IMG/VR virus record: IMGVR_UViG_3300022744_000081
Location: 1 to 29,170 of that record
Source: a virus
Length of the DNA stretch: 29,170 nt
Reading direction: 5' to 3' (one strand)
The notes beneath the pieces are model-generated. The model was not told the origin of the DNA and did not search any database. It saw nothing but the letters and a program-made list of their open reading frames with translations. Positions 6,636 to 13,077 of this stretch are shown here, one piece after another. The position numbers and the translations under genes are program-made. Position 1 is the first letter of the stretch, and the number at the start of each line of letters is the position of its first letter.

Positions 6636-6863
6636 ATGAAGTGCAGAGCGGCGTTATGGTACAGCATGCCTTGTGCAGTACCGGATATCCGGACCTACCC
6701 TAGCCGCAAGGCTGTACGGCAGGACATGGAGAGCATGGTGGAGGACTGGATGCGTTTCGGCGGGGCGGAACCTGTCGGCGCGATCTACGACTACCATTCT
6801 GACGAACAAACCCACTACCTTACGGTGAGCCCACATGGAACAATCCACCAAAACCCTGTATAG
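6636..6863 (+). CDS. Small hypothetical protein
   Basis: 75 residues from ATG 6636 after GAGGAGAATCAA. YPSRKAVRQDMESMVEDWMRFGG looks like one helix; the C-terminus (EPVGAIYDYHSDEQTHYLTVSPHGTI) is beta-like. Family not recognised. First of four overlapping genes. Confidence 0.78.
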   Translation: MKCRAALWYSMPCAVPDIRTYPSRKAVRQDMESMVEDWMRFGGAEPVGAIYDYHSDEQTHYLTVSPHGTIHQNPV

Positions 6864-7236
6864 GCTTCTTAACGAGGACGCAAAGGCATGGTGGTACTTT
6901 CGCCGCCTTCGTGAATGGGGCCAAGTAGCAGAGGCCCGTGCGAAGGAGCGCGAGAGTATCCGTCGCTGTATCGAGCATGTCCGGGAAGCCGCGTGGAGTA
7001 GCGGGTACCTTGTCCTTACTGAGGACAACCGCTTCATCCTGACAATCAGCAACAGGACCGTCCTGTCAGGCGGCGGTACGGTCCAGCACTACCAACGCCT
7101 GTGCGAGTACTTCAACGTACCCGTGTTCGATCTACGCAAGTCGCCGGAAGGCAATGCGCTGATGTGGAAGGAACCACTCGACGCCGCTGACCGTATCGCA
7201 TACTACAAGGAGAAACTGAATGGCACACATTCTTGA
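6835..7236 (+). CDS. Hypothetical protein
   Basis: 133 residues, starting 29 nt inside the previous gene with a weak Shine-Dalgarno, so expression likely depends on coupling. A basic helical N-terminal half (AWWYFRRLREWGQVAEARAKERESIRRCIEHV) precedes a mixed part (SGYLVLTEDNRFILTIS). Family not recognised. Confidence 0.78.
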   Translation: MEQSTKTLYRLLNEDAKAWWYFRRLREWGQVAEARAKERESIRRCIEHVREAAWSSGYLVLTEDNRFILTISNRTVLSGGGTVQHYQRLCEYFNVPVFDLRKSPEGNALMWKEPLDAADRIAYYKEKLNGTHS

Positions 7237-7558
7237 CGGTCTGGAGCGCGACGTAGCCAAGTTGCGCAACGTGCATACCCGCATAGACATCCTGTCGAAT
7301 ATGGGGGAGGACCACGACGGTGAGTTACGTGCAGCCATACGAGAGGCTATGTGCCTATCGACTGATGTTGCCATCAACTTGCTCGCCGCGAACTTCTCTG
7401 TTCTTGCTAGCGAGAACTCGCTGGATAGCGCAGCCGAGTTTCTGAAGTCCGTCAATAGGGACACTATGGCGCGGGCGCTGAAGGCCATGGCGCAGTTCGG
7501 CGAATTGCCCGCAGAGGTGAAGGAGATACTAAATGCTGCCAAAGCTAACACTCACTGA
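7220..7558 (+). CDS. Hypothetical helical protein
   Basis: 112 residues from ATG 7220, after AAGGAGAAACTGA and overlapping the upstream gene by 17 nt. Almost entirely helical by composition (LERDVAKLRNVHTRIDILSN, LRAAIREAMCLSTDVAINLLAAN). No recognised motif. Confidence 0.78.
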   Translation: MAHILDGLERDVAKLRNVHTRIDILSNMGEDHDGELRAAIREAMCLSTDVAINLLAANFSVLASENSLDSAAEFLKSVNRDTMARALKAMAQFGELPAEVKEILNAAKANTH

Positions 7559-7814
7559 GATGTTCCTTCGGGCGGAGATCGGTGAGGCATTCTTTACCGA
7601 CACCAAGGATACCGTGGCCGCAGCCTACGCTGCACGGGCCGGGGTCAAGGTATCTACCGAGCGCATGCTGGCTATCCATCCGGGCAAGCGTGAACTGATA
7701 GATATCGTACGCGTCACCGTGTTGGAGCGCGACGACGATAAGCTGACCCGAAAGGCGAAGACTATCGAGAACACGGTAGCTGCAGTCCGAAAACGGATGC
7801 GGCATGCTGGGTAA
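7533..7814 (+). CDS. Hypothetical protein
   Basis: 93 residues from ATG 7533 after AAGGAGATACTAA, overlapping the previous gene by 26 nt. A helical protein with a basic C-terminus (KLTRKAKTIENTVAAVRKRMRHAG). Last gene of its operon, directly followed by an intrinsic terminator. Family not recognised. Confidence 0.78.
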   Translation: MLPKLTLTEMFLRAEIGEAFFTDTKDTVAAAYAARAGVKVSTERMLAIHPGKRELIDIVRVTVLERDDDKLTRKAKTIENTVAAVRKRMRHAG

Positions 7815-7844
7815 AGAGGGCGGCTTCGTGCCGCCTTTTCTTTT
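7814..7844 (+). terminator. Intrinsic terminator
   Basis: GGCGGC-TTCGT-GCCGCC (7819-7835) followed by TTTTCTTTT. Closes the 6636-7814 operon. Confidence 0.88.
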
Positions 7845-8063
7845 GGCCTCATGCCCTACTGGCATGGCGCGTTCATTACTAGGCTGCTGGCGAATCGATA
7901 CCCGGATCGGGGCGGATGCTGCCCGCTAAAGGGGATGCTGTAATCGCTCTGGGGCGCACTGGCGGGGCGCGGGTAGGCTCAGGTACTACCCAGAGACTGC
8001 AGAGGCTGGTAGGCCCTGTATGCAAGCCTGCATTTTGAAATCGATTTCAAAGTAGGTGGGGGG
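7845..8063. other. Non-coding stretch upstream of the 8130 operon
   Basis: Together with its flanks, about 315 nt without a credible gene. It holds a small inverted repeat (ATGCA-AGCC-TGCAT, about 8023-8036) abutting a perfect palindrome copy, and no tRNA-like fold or long frame that I can see. It probably serves as the upstream control region of the 8087 promoter. Confidence 0.5.
8036..8049. promoter_or_regulatory. Dispersed palindrome, copy 4 (TGAAATCGATTTCA)
   Basis: Perfect palindrome, about 37 nt upstream of the TACAAT -10 box, so upstream of the promoter core rather than in the leader. Confidence 0.85.
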
Positions 8064-8124
8064 TAGCGTCGGGGTAGTGGTACCCCTACAATGGCGACAT
8101 CACCAACGCAATCCATAAAGGAGC
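8064..8124 (+). promoter_or_regulatory. Promoter and leader of the 8130 operon
   Basis: TAGCGT (8064-8069), 17 nt, TACAAT (8087-8092), then GGCGACATC. TAGCRK-N17 recurs at 10305 and 14778, each also with a palindrome upstream. The leader has TCC-ATAAA-GGA. Confidence 0.65.
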
Positions 8125-8129
8125 AGGCC

Positions 8130-8285
8130 ATGCCTGACCAAGGCGACCAATACTGTGTAATGCAAGTTACCGAAACCGGGGAGGAGTTCTGTGTTTCCTC
8201 CGGCGATGAGGGCGAGTGCTTCGACTGGATCGAAGACAATCGGGAGCAGTTCCCTGAATCCAAGTTCTACGTTACGTATATCTGA
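8130..8285 (+). CDS. Small acidic hypothetical protein
   Basis: 51 residues from ATG 8130, after AAAGGAGCAGGCC. The longer in-frame ATG at 8091 lies in the -10 box and is rejected. Acidic, with an YCVMQVTETGEEFCVSSGDEG hairpin-like start and an EDNREQFPESKFYVTYI end. Family not recognised. Confidence 0.78.
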   Translation: MPDQGDQYCVMQVTETGEEFCVSSGDEGECFDWIEDNREQFPESKFYVTYI

Positions 8286-8292
8286 GGACAAC

Positions 8293-8634
8293 ATGCTAGT
8301 AGAGCGCACGCGTGGCGGGCTTCGCGTTATCCGCACTGATGACGACCCCAAAATCTACAAGGAGTCCGAGTTCTGGCACAAGCTGAAGACCTACCTCAAC
8401 GACTGGCACAGCTTTGACCTGATTAAGAAGCTGATGTACAAGGACGGTCACATGGTGGACGACCACCAGTATTACTTGCGTGATCGCAAGTGGAACTTCT
8501 GCATATTCGACAACTACTATGCGCTGCGTTGCGTGCACGAGCCGTTCAACGCGGGCGATGTGGAGCTTTCAATCGTAGTCTGGAACGGGATAATGACGCC
8601 TATCGATTCCAGAAAGGAGCAATCATGCAACTGA
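8293..8634 (+). CDS. Hypothetical protein
   Basis: 113 residues from ATG 8293 (TGAGGACAAC upstream), which removes a long in-frame extension overlapping the previous gene. Aromatic-rich (YLNDWHSFDLIKKLMYKDG, YYLRDRKWNFCIFDNYYAL). No recognised family. The next gene's leader, TCC-AGAAA-GGA, lies inside its 3' end. Confidence 0.77.
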   Translation: MLVERTRGGLRVIRTDDDPKIYKESEFWHKLKTYLNDWHSFDLIKKLMYKDGHMVDDHQYYLRDRKWNFCIFDNYYALRCVHEPFNAGDVELSIVVWNGIMTPIDSRKEQSCN

Positions 8635-8840
8635 TCCATGAAAAGACCCGCCTGCCAGTCAAGGTTGGCGATACCGTTACCTCGTTCCGTGGCGAAGAGA
8701 CCGTTATTCGCTGGATTGAGGAGCCGCACAAGCCTGCTTCTACGGGACGCGTGTACGTCTCGAAGGAAAGCACGGACATGCAAGCTGCCTACTTCCCGAG
8801 CGTGTTCGGCCTTGTGTGGGAGGGACGCAGTGATCGCTGA
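8625..8840 (+). CDS. Small beta-rich hypothetical protein
   Basis: 71 residues from ATG 8625, after AAAGGAGCAATC and overlapping the previous gene by 10 nt. LPVKVGDTVTSFRGEETVIRWIE resembles SH3/KOW-like small domains that begin with V-x-G-D-x-V; TGRVYVSKES follows. I treat this as a fold impression only. Confidence 0.78.
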   Translation: MQLIHEKTRLPVKVGDTVTSFRGEETVIRWIEEPHKPASTGRVYVSKESTDMQAAYFPSVFGLVWEGRSDR

Positions 8841-9105
8841 TGCCATCAAGGTCGAGGACGTTGTGCGGTCTTATGACTTCCCGAACGACAGGACCTGTTA
8901 CGTTGTCGGGCAGGTTGTGGCTATCGGGTTTTTGCCGGCCTTCGGTAATGACTGCGAGCGCTACACCATTCGACCGATTGCTGTTGTGTGGGCGGGCGAG
9001 GTAAGCATACCGACGCAAAGCGAACTGATCTACGTAGCGGTGAACGGCACGCCAAGCCTACTGGGCGGACCGACACATGGCGTGGTACCATTCTGGGCAG
9101 AGTAA
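8830..9105 (+). CDS. Hypothetical beta-rich protein
   Basis: 91 residues from GTG 8830, which overlaps the upstream stop; GGGAGGGA lies just before. The ATG at 8840 is out of frame. DFPNDRTCYVVGQVVAIGFLP and ERYTIRPIAVVWAGEV suggest a small beta-barrel-like protein. Family not recognised. Confidence 0.75.
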   Translation: MIADAIKVEDVVRSYDFPNDRTCYVVGQVVAIGFLPAFGNDCERYTIRPIAVVWAGEVSIPTQSELIYVAVNGTPSLLGGPTHGVVPFWAE

Positions 9106-9120
9106 CCACGGGAGGTTGTG

Positions 9121-9330
9121 ATGCTGCCAAAGCCGATCTACGAGCTATTGCCCTACCTATACGGTGTGTTTGGGTTGATGGCTTTCTTCAACGTTGAGGT
9201 GATGTCTGGCCGCGTGTGCGGCGTTCTGTTGGCCCTTGCCGGGGCGATAATCTGGCGAATGCGCTGGATATACCGCAAGGAATGGACTGAGATGAAAGCT
9301 AGGTGCTACTCGACGGAGGATAGGTGGTAG
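9121..9330 (+). CDS. Small inner-membrane protein (two predicted TM segments)
   Basis: 69 residues from ATG 9121 after GGGAGGTTGTG. Two hydrophobic segments, about 9-25 (LLPYLYGVFGLMAFFNV) and 30-45 (GRVCGVLLALAGAIIW), are followed by a positive tail (RMRWIYRKEWTEMKAR), which should keep the C-terminus in the cytoplasm. A holin-like or host-envelope role is possible, but no lysin gene is adjacent and no function is assigned. Confidence 0.78.
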   Translation: MLPKPIYELLPYLYGVFGLMAFFNVEVMSGRVCGVLLALAGAIIWRMRWIYRKEWTEMKARCYSTEDRW

Positions 9331-9364
9331 GCTAAAATAACCATATCGCCAATCCATACAGGAG
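9310..9364 (+). promoter_or_regulatory. Promoter and leader of the 9370 operon
   Basis: TAAAAT at 9333-9338 after GGTAGGC, then AACCATATC and the leader TCC-ATACA-GGA. The -35 was not resolved (9310-9315 region). Confidence 0.5.
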
Positions 9365-9369
9365 CCGAC

Positions 9370-9567
9370 ATGATCTGCCATTACATTGAAGCATACCGCG
9401 ACCCTGAAGGTCGTCGCGTTGCCGTCTGGCACCGAGGTAACTACCTCTACGAACTGAGCCTAGTGCCTTGCACGCACCTTCGCTGGTTCGATGACATGTC
9501 ACTGGACGAGGTTCGGTCGCTCCTGTCCGCCGAAGGTTACACCCTCTGGGAGACAGCACATGCCTGA
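9370..9567 (+). CDS. Small hypothetical protein
   Basis: 65 residues from ATG 9370 after CAGGAGCCGAC. IEAYRDPEGRRVAVWHRGNYLYEL is a probable beta hairpin, followed by a helical DDMSLDEVRSLLSAEGY. Overlaps the next start. Family not recognised. Confidence 0.77.
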   Translation: MICHYIEAYRDPEGRRVAVWHRGNYLYELSLVPCTHLRWFDDMSLDEVRSLLSAEGYTLWETAHA

Positions 9568-9757
9568 CGAAACACACATAACAACTGAACAAGCGACTCG
9601 CTCGTTCTATGCTACTGCCCGCACTGCGAAGGCACAGATCAACGCCTACACTGATGAGTACGGGCGGGGGCGGTGCTTCTACGCTAATGGGTACCTGTAT
9701 ATTCTGCGCAAGATCGACGGAAAGCCGGTCCTGACGCTGCGTGAAGACCATCAATAA
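9560..9757 (+). CDS. Small hypothetical protein
   Basis: 65 residues. ATG 9560 sits within the end of the previous gene, after GGGAGA; a longer in-frame start at 9491 is less likely because it would overlap by 77 nt. A helical N-terminus (TTEQATRSFYATARTAKAQINA) and a Tyr-rich C-terminal part (CFYANGYLYILRKID). Family not recognised. Confidence 0.75.
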   Translation: MPDETHITTEQATRSFYATARTAKAQINAYTDEYGRGRCFYANGYLYILRKIDGKPVLTLREDHQ

Positions 9758-9768
9758 GTGAGGAAAAC

Positions 9769-9954
9769 ATGCCGCAATACACACGTGATATCGTACAAGT
9801 GGACAAGGATTGGCTGAAAGGCCGATTGCAGGAAGGCGTCGTGGATAGCGAGGGTAACGTTATCTGCGTTTGCTCTGAGGACGGGGAGGCCGCAGCGCTG
9901 ATCGCTAAGCTGCTGAGCGACCACTACCGTAAAGTGAAATCGATTTCAAACTGA
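9769..9954 (+). CDS. Small acidic hypothetical protein
   Basis: 61 residues from ATG 9769, after GAGGAAAAC. Its last codons (KSISN) are encoded by a perfect copy of the dispersed palindrome at 9935-9948, so the operator constrains the C-terminus. Family not recognised. Confidence 0.76.
   Translation: MPQYTRDIVQVDKDWLKGRLQEGVVDSEGNVICVCSEDGEAAALIAKLLSDHYRKVKSISN
9935..9948. promoter_or_regulatory. Dispersed palindrome, copy 5 (TGAAATCGATTTCA)
   Basis: Perfect palindrome inside the last codons of the 9769 gene, 12 nt before the ATG of the 9961 gene. Confidence 0.82.
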
Positions 9955-9960
9955 GGGAAC

Positions 9961-10257
9961 ATGCAAGTTACTGTAGGGAAGTACCGTACGCGTAGTGGGA
10001 AGTTTGCTACTGTATTCAAGCTGGACGACGGCGGGATAGGTGCTACCTTTCTTGCCAAGGGCCACATCTGGGGACGGGTGCAGTCGAATGGCCGTCGTCG
10101 TGGTATCTTCACCACGTGGAAGATCAACGGACAGCATCAGGCCGTGGGGGAACACGGATGGGATTTGATGGAGCGCCTTCCTGATCGACCGAAAGAGGAT
10201 GCTGGCATCGCGCTGGGAGGCGCTGAAATCGGGCGGGCATACCTCACCCTACCCTAG
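9961..10257 (+). CDS. Hypothetical protein, paralogue of the 11367 gene product
   Basis: 98 residues. Shares with the 11367 product the blocks SGKFATVFKLDDGGIGATF, KGHIW, WKINGQHQ and WDLMERLPDRPKEDAGIALG (there: TASVFKIDDGGIRATF, KGTVW, WTIDGRH, WDLVERLPDKPKEDAAIALG). This is a clear duplication within 1.4 kb. Beta-rich core, function unknown. ATG 9961 follows TGAGGGAAC. The region after both copies contains a promoter with a palindrome or its remnant. Confidence 0.82.
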   Translation: MQVTVGKYRTRSGKFATVFKLDDGGIGATFLAKGHIWGRVQSNGRRRGIFTTWKINGQHQAVGEHGWDLMERLPDRPKEDAGIALGGAEIGRAYLTLP

Positions 10258-10280
10258 AGACAGCAAACGCTGAAATCGAG

Positions 10281-10294
10281 TGAAATCGATTTCA
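10281..10294. promoter_or_regulatory. Dispersed palindrome, copy 6 (TGAAATCGATTTCA)
   Basis: Perfect copy preceded directly by a half-site (TGAAATCGAG, 10271-10280), giving tandem half-sites 10 bp apart, about one helical turn. It lies 33 nt upstream of the TATCAT -10 box. Confidence 0.85.
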
Positions 10295-10304
10295 CATGTG
10301 GAGC

Positions 10305-10342
10305 TAGCAGAGTACTAGCTGGCTCCGTATCATGGCTACATG
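10305..10342 (+). promoter_or_regulatory. Promoter of the 10366 gene
   Basis: TAGCAG (10305-10310), 17 nt containing CTAGCTGGCTCCG, TATCAT (10328-10333), GGCTACATG. A best-match copy of the recurring promoter. The leader here (AATACCGGAGAACGCC) departs from the TCC-N5-GGA pattern. Confidence 0.62.
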
Positions 10343-10365
10343 TTCATTCAATACCGGAGAACGCC

Positions 10366-10590
10366 ATGCGTGGCATCGTAAAGAAAGCGGCAGCACGCTA
10401 TCCGCTAGTATCACCTGAAGTCTTGAATCAGATCGTGCACTTGGCCGAATGCCGGTACCCGCCTGCGGAGGGGTGGTCCAACTGTACCCTCACCCGGATA
10501 CACGAAGCGCTGGACAAGGCGGCAACGGACTTGATCGTGGAGACGGAAGATTGCGATCTGGACCTTCTCTTCACCCTACTGGAACAGTAG
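10366..10590 (+). CDS. Small hypothetical protein
   Basis: 74 residues from ATG 10366, after CCGGAGAACGCC. Helical with a basic start (RGIVKKAAARYP) and acidic end (ETEDCDLDLLFTLLEQ). Its TAG stop is the start of the next TAGAAT box. Family not recognised. Confidence 0.77.
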   Translation: MRGIVKKAAARYPLVSPEVLNQIVHLAECRYPPAEGWSNCTLTRIHEALDKAATDLIVETEDCDLDLLFTLLEQ

Positions 10591-10622
10591 AATAGAAACA
10601 CCAACCACTCCATACAGGAGGT
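10565..10622 (+). promoter_or_regulatory. Promoter and leader of the 10629-11705 operon
   Basis: TTCTCT (10565-10570), 17 nt, TAGAAT (10588-10593), and the leader TCC-ATACA-GGA with AGGAGG before the GTG at 10629. Confidence 0.5.
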
Positions 10623-10628
10623 TACACC

Positions 10629-10847
10629 GTGTACCATCCCCGTTTCGATTACGCCCTTCTGTCTCTCTTCGACATCGAGCAACTGTCCGAGCCCTTCACC
10701 GTGAAGAAGATGGCGGAGGGGCTCTGGTATGTCTTCATTAAGGATGAGGCAGAACTGCTTGGTTCCGTACGCTACTCTGTCCAGACTGGATGCTACGTGT
10801 CGTACAAGGTTCAATTCATTCCTGCGGAGAGAAAAGATGAGCGCTGA
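10629..10847 (+). CDS. Small hypothetical protein
   Basis: 72 residues from GTG 10629, 8 nt after AGGAGG. FDIEQLSEPFTVKKMAEGLWYVFIKDEAELLGSVRYS suggests a small mixed fold. First gene of a five-gene overlapping operon. Family not recognised. Confidence 0.77.
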   Translation: MYHPRFDYALLSLFDIEQLSEPFTVKKMAEGLWYVFIKDEAELLGSVRYSVQTGCYVSYKVQFIPAERKDER

Positions 10848-11016
10848 ACACCTTCGCGTTATTTGCCGGCGTAGTCTGGCGGAGCATGGGGTAACCCGTG
10901 TTCTCTTCGAGGGGACGCGGGAGCAGTGCTACGCATTCATGCGGAAGTATCGTGCGCCCGCCAAGCACTTCGACCTGATGTACGATTGCGGGAGGCTGTC
11001 ATCATGGGCGCTGTGA
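10837..11016 (+). CDS. Small hypothetical protein
   Basis: 59 residues from ATG 10837, after GGAGAGAAAAG and overlapping the upstream gene by 11 nt; a longer in-frame start at 10729 would overlap it by over 100 nt and is rejected. Basic and helical (HLRVICRRSLAEHGVTRVLFEGTREQCYAFMRKY). Family not recognised. Confidence 0.75.
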   Translation: MSAEHLRVICRRSLAEHGVTRVLFEGTREQCYAFMRKYRAPAKHFDLMYDCGRLSSWAL

Positions 11017-11192
11017 GTCATGTCTATGCCAAGTGCTCGGGAGGGCGAGAGGTCTATCTGCAGACAATGCATACAGGCACCCGCCACTCGTGCGAGAAAT
11101 ACATCCGTGAACGGGTGCGGCAAGGACTACCGACGCACTTCCTGTTCATTTCCAAGATGAAAACTGAGGAGGCAGCAAAACGATGGCTCTGA
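11004..11192 (+). CDS. Small basic hypothetical protein
   Basis: 62 residues from ATG 11004, after GGGAGGCTGTCATC and overlapping the previous gene by 13 nt. CEKYIRERVRQGLPTHFLFISKMKTEEAAKRWL is a helix-strand-helix stretch. Family not recognised. Confidence 0.75.
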   Translation: MGAVSHVYAKCSGGREVYLQTMHTGTRHSCEKYIRERVRQGLPTHFLFISKMKTEEAAKRWL

Positions 11193-11386
11193 TATCACGT
11201 GACCCGTTCGCTCGGGAAGAACTGCACCAAGAGACGGTAGCAACCACGTCCTCCTGCAAATGGTGCGGGCAGACACGCAAGAGCGGGAAGCTGTTCCAGT
11301 ACTACACCGAACTGGACAACGGCCATATCTACTACCACAACGGCCTGTTCTGCTCGAAAGGATGCCATGACGCATACCACAACTGA
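11183..11386 (+). CDS. Probable zinc-binding mini-protein (CxxC...CxxxC)
   Basis: 67 residues. CKWCGQ (about 25-30) and FCSKGCHDAYH (about 56-66) give four Cys plus His in a treble-clef/TRASH-like spacing, typical of small phage proteins with an LFCSxxCHxAYH end. A protein- or nucleic-acid-binding role is inferred; no enzyme is suggested. Overlaps both neighbours. Confidence 0.8.
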   Translation: MALISRDPFAREELHQETVATTSSCKWCGQTRKSGKLFQYYTELDNGHIYYHNGLFCSKGCHDAYHN

Positions 11387-11705
11387 AATCACCGTGGGCC
11401 TTTACAGGATGCGTAACGGCATGACCGCTTCCGTGTTCAAGATTGACGACGGAGGCATTCGTGCTACATTCCCTGTCAAGGGCACAGTCTGGCGTCCATA
11501 CAAAGACGGCAGGAAGCCGCGAGCCCTGTACGCCATCTGGACAATTGATGGTCGGCATAGCACTCTGGGGACGGATTCATGGGATTTGGTAGAAAGGCTC
11601 CCTGACAAGCCCAAAGAGGACGCTGCAATCGCTCTAGGAGACGCTGAAACCTCCTCGCCTATACCAGACCCTACCCCAAACGCTATAGGCCCTGAAAACG
11701 CGTGA
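11367..11705 (+). CDS. Hypothetical protein, paralogue of the 9961 gene product
   Basis: 112 residues, starting 20 nt inside the previous gene after AAAGGATGCC. Shares with the 9961 product the DDGGIRATF block and the WDLVERLPDKPKEDAAIALGDAE block. The extra C-terminal tail is Pro-rich (SSPIPDPTPNAIGPENA). Conservation is highest at the strand-turn blocks, suggesting one shared small fold. Function unknown. Confidence 0.82.
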   Translation: MTHTTTEITVGLYRMRNGMTASVFKIDDGGIRATFPVKGTVWRPYKDGRKPRALYAIWTIDGRHSTLGTDSWDLVERLPDKPKEDAAIALGDAETSSPIPDPTPNAIGPENA

Positions 11706-11712
11706 AATCAGT

Positions 11713-11736
11713 CCGACATGTGAATTTGCATGTCGG
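11713..11736 (+). other. Hairpin at the -35 of the 11789 promoter
   Basis: CCGACATG and CATGTCGG form a perfect 8-bp inverted repeat around an 8-nt loop. It directly follows an eroded half-site (GTGAAATCAG) and contains the -35 element, so it may be a second type of operator in the place of the usual palindrome. Confidence 0.7.
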
Positions 11737-11781
11737 TAACTGAATACGTAAGATAGCATCATGTTCAATCCAGACAGGAGA
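11726..11781 (+). promoter_or_regulatory. Promoter and leader of the 11789 gene
   Basis: TTGCAT (11726-11731), 17 nt, TAAGAT (11749-11754), then AGCATCATG and the leader TCC-AGACA-GGA. The -35 is embedded in the hairpin at 11713-11736. Confidence 0.65.
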
Positions 11782-11788
11782 AAAAAGG

Positions 11789-12124
11789 ATGAAATCCCAT
11801 GTGTCTTTGGAGCAGCACCAGTGCCCCGTATGCCTCTCCGTGTTCGATACTGGCAGCATACTGCTAGACAAGCGCCTGCGGGAAAGCATGGAGCAACACA
11901 CCGTCACTGGGCAGTCGCTATGCCCCTCCTGCGTAGATCGCAAAGAGCAGGGATACATAGCCCTGATCGAAGCTGATGAGCGTACGCACAAGCGTCTTGG
12001 TCGCGTGGTACATCTTCGCTCAGAAGCATGGGGCAAAGTGTTCAATGTGCCGCCACCAGAGGGCGGTATCTGTATGGTGCCTTCAGCCGTCATCGACCAA
12101 CTCGTGAGCATGGTCGGCGGGTAA
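11789..12124 (+). CDS. Conserved Cys-containing phage/plasmid protein
   Basis: 111 residues from ATG 11789. MKSHVSLEQHQCPVC, then DTGSILLDKRLRESME, LCPSC, and EQGYIALIEAD: two CxxC knuckles around a GxILLDxRL segment. I recall this arrangement from many hypothetical proteins of phages and integrative elements in Pseudomonadota. A structural zinc is likely; the function is not known to me. The C-terminal half (VFNVPPPEGGICMVPSAVIDQL) follows the same family pattern. Confidence 0.86.
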   Translation: MKSHVSLEQHQCPVCLSVFDTGSILLDKRLRESMEQHTVTGQSLCPSCVDRKEQGYIALIEADERTHKRLGRVVHLRSEAWGKVFNVPPPEGGICMVPSAVIDQLVSMVGG

Positions 12125-12133
12125 CTGGCTCCG

Positions 12134-12178
12134 TACAATGTAGTTATTGAAATCGATTTCAAATCCCAGAAAGGGGAC
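12134..12178 (+). promoter_or_regulatory. Promoter and leader of the 12184 operon
   Basis: CTGGCTCCG-TACAAT (box 12134-12139) then the palindrome (12148-12161) and the leader CCC-AGAAA-GGG. Here both the first and last stem positions differ from TCC/GGA, preserving pairing. Confidence 0.65.
12148..12161. promoter_or_regulatory. Dispersed palindrome, copy 7 (TGAAATCGATTTCA)
   Basis: Perfect palindrome 8 nt downstream of the TACAAT box and just before the leader of the 12184 gene. Confidence 0.85.
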
Positions 12179-12183
12179 ATCTG

Positions 12184-12402
12184 ATGAGCAAGCAATACAC
12201 CACCCGCACTGGCCTAGTCCAGTACAAGCCGTCGTTCAAGCAAGTGCAGAACATGGAAGACAACATGCGTGGCTTTTGCCTCGCCTGCGGCAAGACGCAG
12301 AGCGGAGTCGAGCCTGATGCTCGCAAGTATGAATGCGAGCATTGCGGGAAACCTAAAGTGTATGGACCGGAAGAGTTGGTTCTGATGGGCCTTGTCTATT
12401 AA
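12184..12402 (+). CDS. Zinc-ribbon mini-protein
   Basis: 72 residues. RGFCLACGKTQSGVEPDARKY ECEHCGKPKVYG has CxxC at about 32-35 and 51-54, a classic zinc ribbon, and ends EELVLMGLV. I recall this GFCLACG...CEHCG...VYG pattern in phage mini-proteins of unknown role. Likely binds nucleic acid or protein. ATG 12184 after AAAGGGGACATCTG. Confidence 0.85.
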   Translation: MSKQYTTRTGLVQYKPSFKQVQNMEDNMRGFCLACGKTQSGVEPDARKYECEHCGKPKVYGPEELVLMGLVY

Positions 12403-12416
12403 CTGAGGAGATGCAA

Positions 12417-12686
12417 ATGCGTGAAAAGAATCTGTTGCAAGAGCGTAGCTTCCGGGGCGGTGTCCAGAGGCTGTACAAGTTCCCGAACGGCTATGGTGCC
12501 AGCGTCGTGCGGCACGAAGGCAGCTACGGCCATGAAGCTGGGAAGTGGGAGCTTGCGGTAATCAAGTTCGACGCTGACGGGGCGAATTGGGACCTGTGCT
12601 ACACCACCCCTGTCACGGACGACGTAGTCGGCTGGTTGTCGGACGATGCCGTAGATGAGGTGCTGGTAGATATCGAGGCATTGTGA
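12417..12686 (+). CDS. Hypothetical protein
   Basis: 89 residues. ATG 12417 is 6 nt after GAGGAG; the in-frame ATG at 12411 abuts the Shine-Dalgarno and is less likely. Strand-rich (GGVQRLYKFPNGYGASVVRHEGSYG, then GKWELAVIKFDADG). A C-terminal acidic helix follows. Overlaps the next start by 1 nt (TGATG). Family not recognised. Confidence 0.79.
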   Translation: MREKNLLQERSFRGGVQRLYKFPNGYGASVVRHEGSYGHEAGKWELAVIKFDADGANWDLCYTTPVTDDVVGWLSDDAVDEVLVDIEAL

Positions 12687-12868
12687 TGGGACAGCTTCGC
12701 CTGTACTTCAATAATGGCAAGACGCCTGTACTCATCATGCCCGACACGCCTGAGTATCTGAAATGGCATACGCCTGCGCGGGGAGAGCATCCGTGGCGTA
12801 TCGTCAATGATCGCGGGGGGCTAGTGTCAAGCTACTCCCCTGCACCTATCCATAGGGTGAAAAGATGA
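12686..12868 (+). CDS. Small hypothetical protein
   Basis: 60 residues from ATG 12686, coupled by TGATG to the previous stop. QLRLYFNNGKTPVLIMPDTPEYLKW then a loop-rich basic C-terminus (APIHRVKR). Family not recognised. Confidence 0.74.
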   Translation: MGQLRLYFNNGKTPVLIMPDTPEYLKWHTPARGEHPWRIVNDRGGLVSSYSPAPIHRVKR

Positions 12869-13077
12869 ATGAACGTCTGACTGTGTTGCGGGGAGGTATT
12901 CTCCGTTATCGCTATGATGTGAATAAGTACATCGGTTTCAACTTCAATACACTGGCCGAAGTCGGTGAGCCCTACCAGCAATGGTTCCGTTATGAAATTG
13001 CGCGGAGAGGACTTACTGTTACCTACGGGAAGGAACTCGACTGCAAGCCTTGGATAGCCGACGTAGTGGAGAGATAA
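12865..13077 (+). CDS. Small hypothetical protein
   Basis: 70 residues starting in an ATGA overlap. Aromatic and basic (RYRYDVNKYIGFNFNTL, WFRYEIARRGLTVTYGKELD). Family not recognised. It is immediately followed by another small frame. Confidence 0.76.
   Translation: MNERLTVLRGGILRYRYDVNKYIGFNFNTLAEVGEPYQQWFRYEIARRGLTVTYGKELDCKPWIADVVER

Noticed and set aside
7815-8129. tRNA or structured RNA gene
   Set aside because: No T-loop GGTTCRANYCC-like segment or cloverleaf seen here or in the other gaps; only small hairpins.
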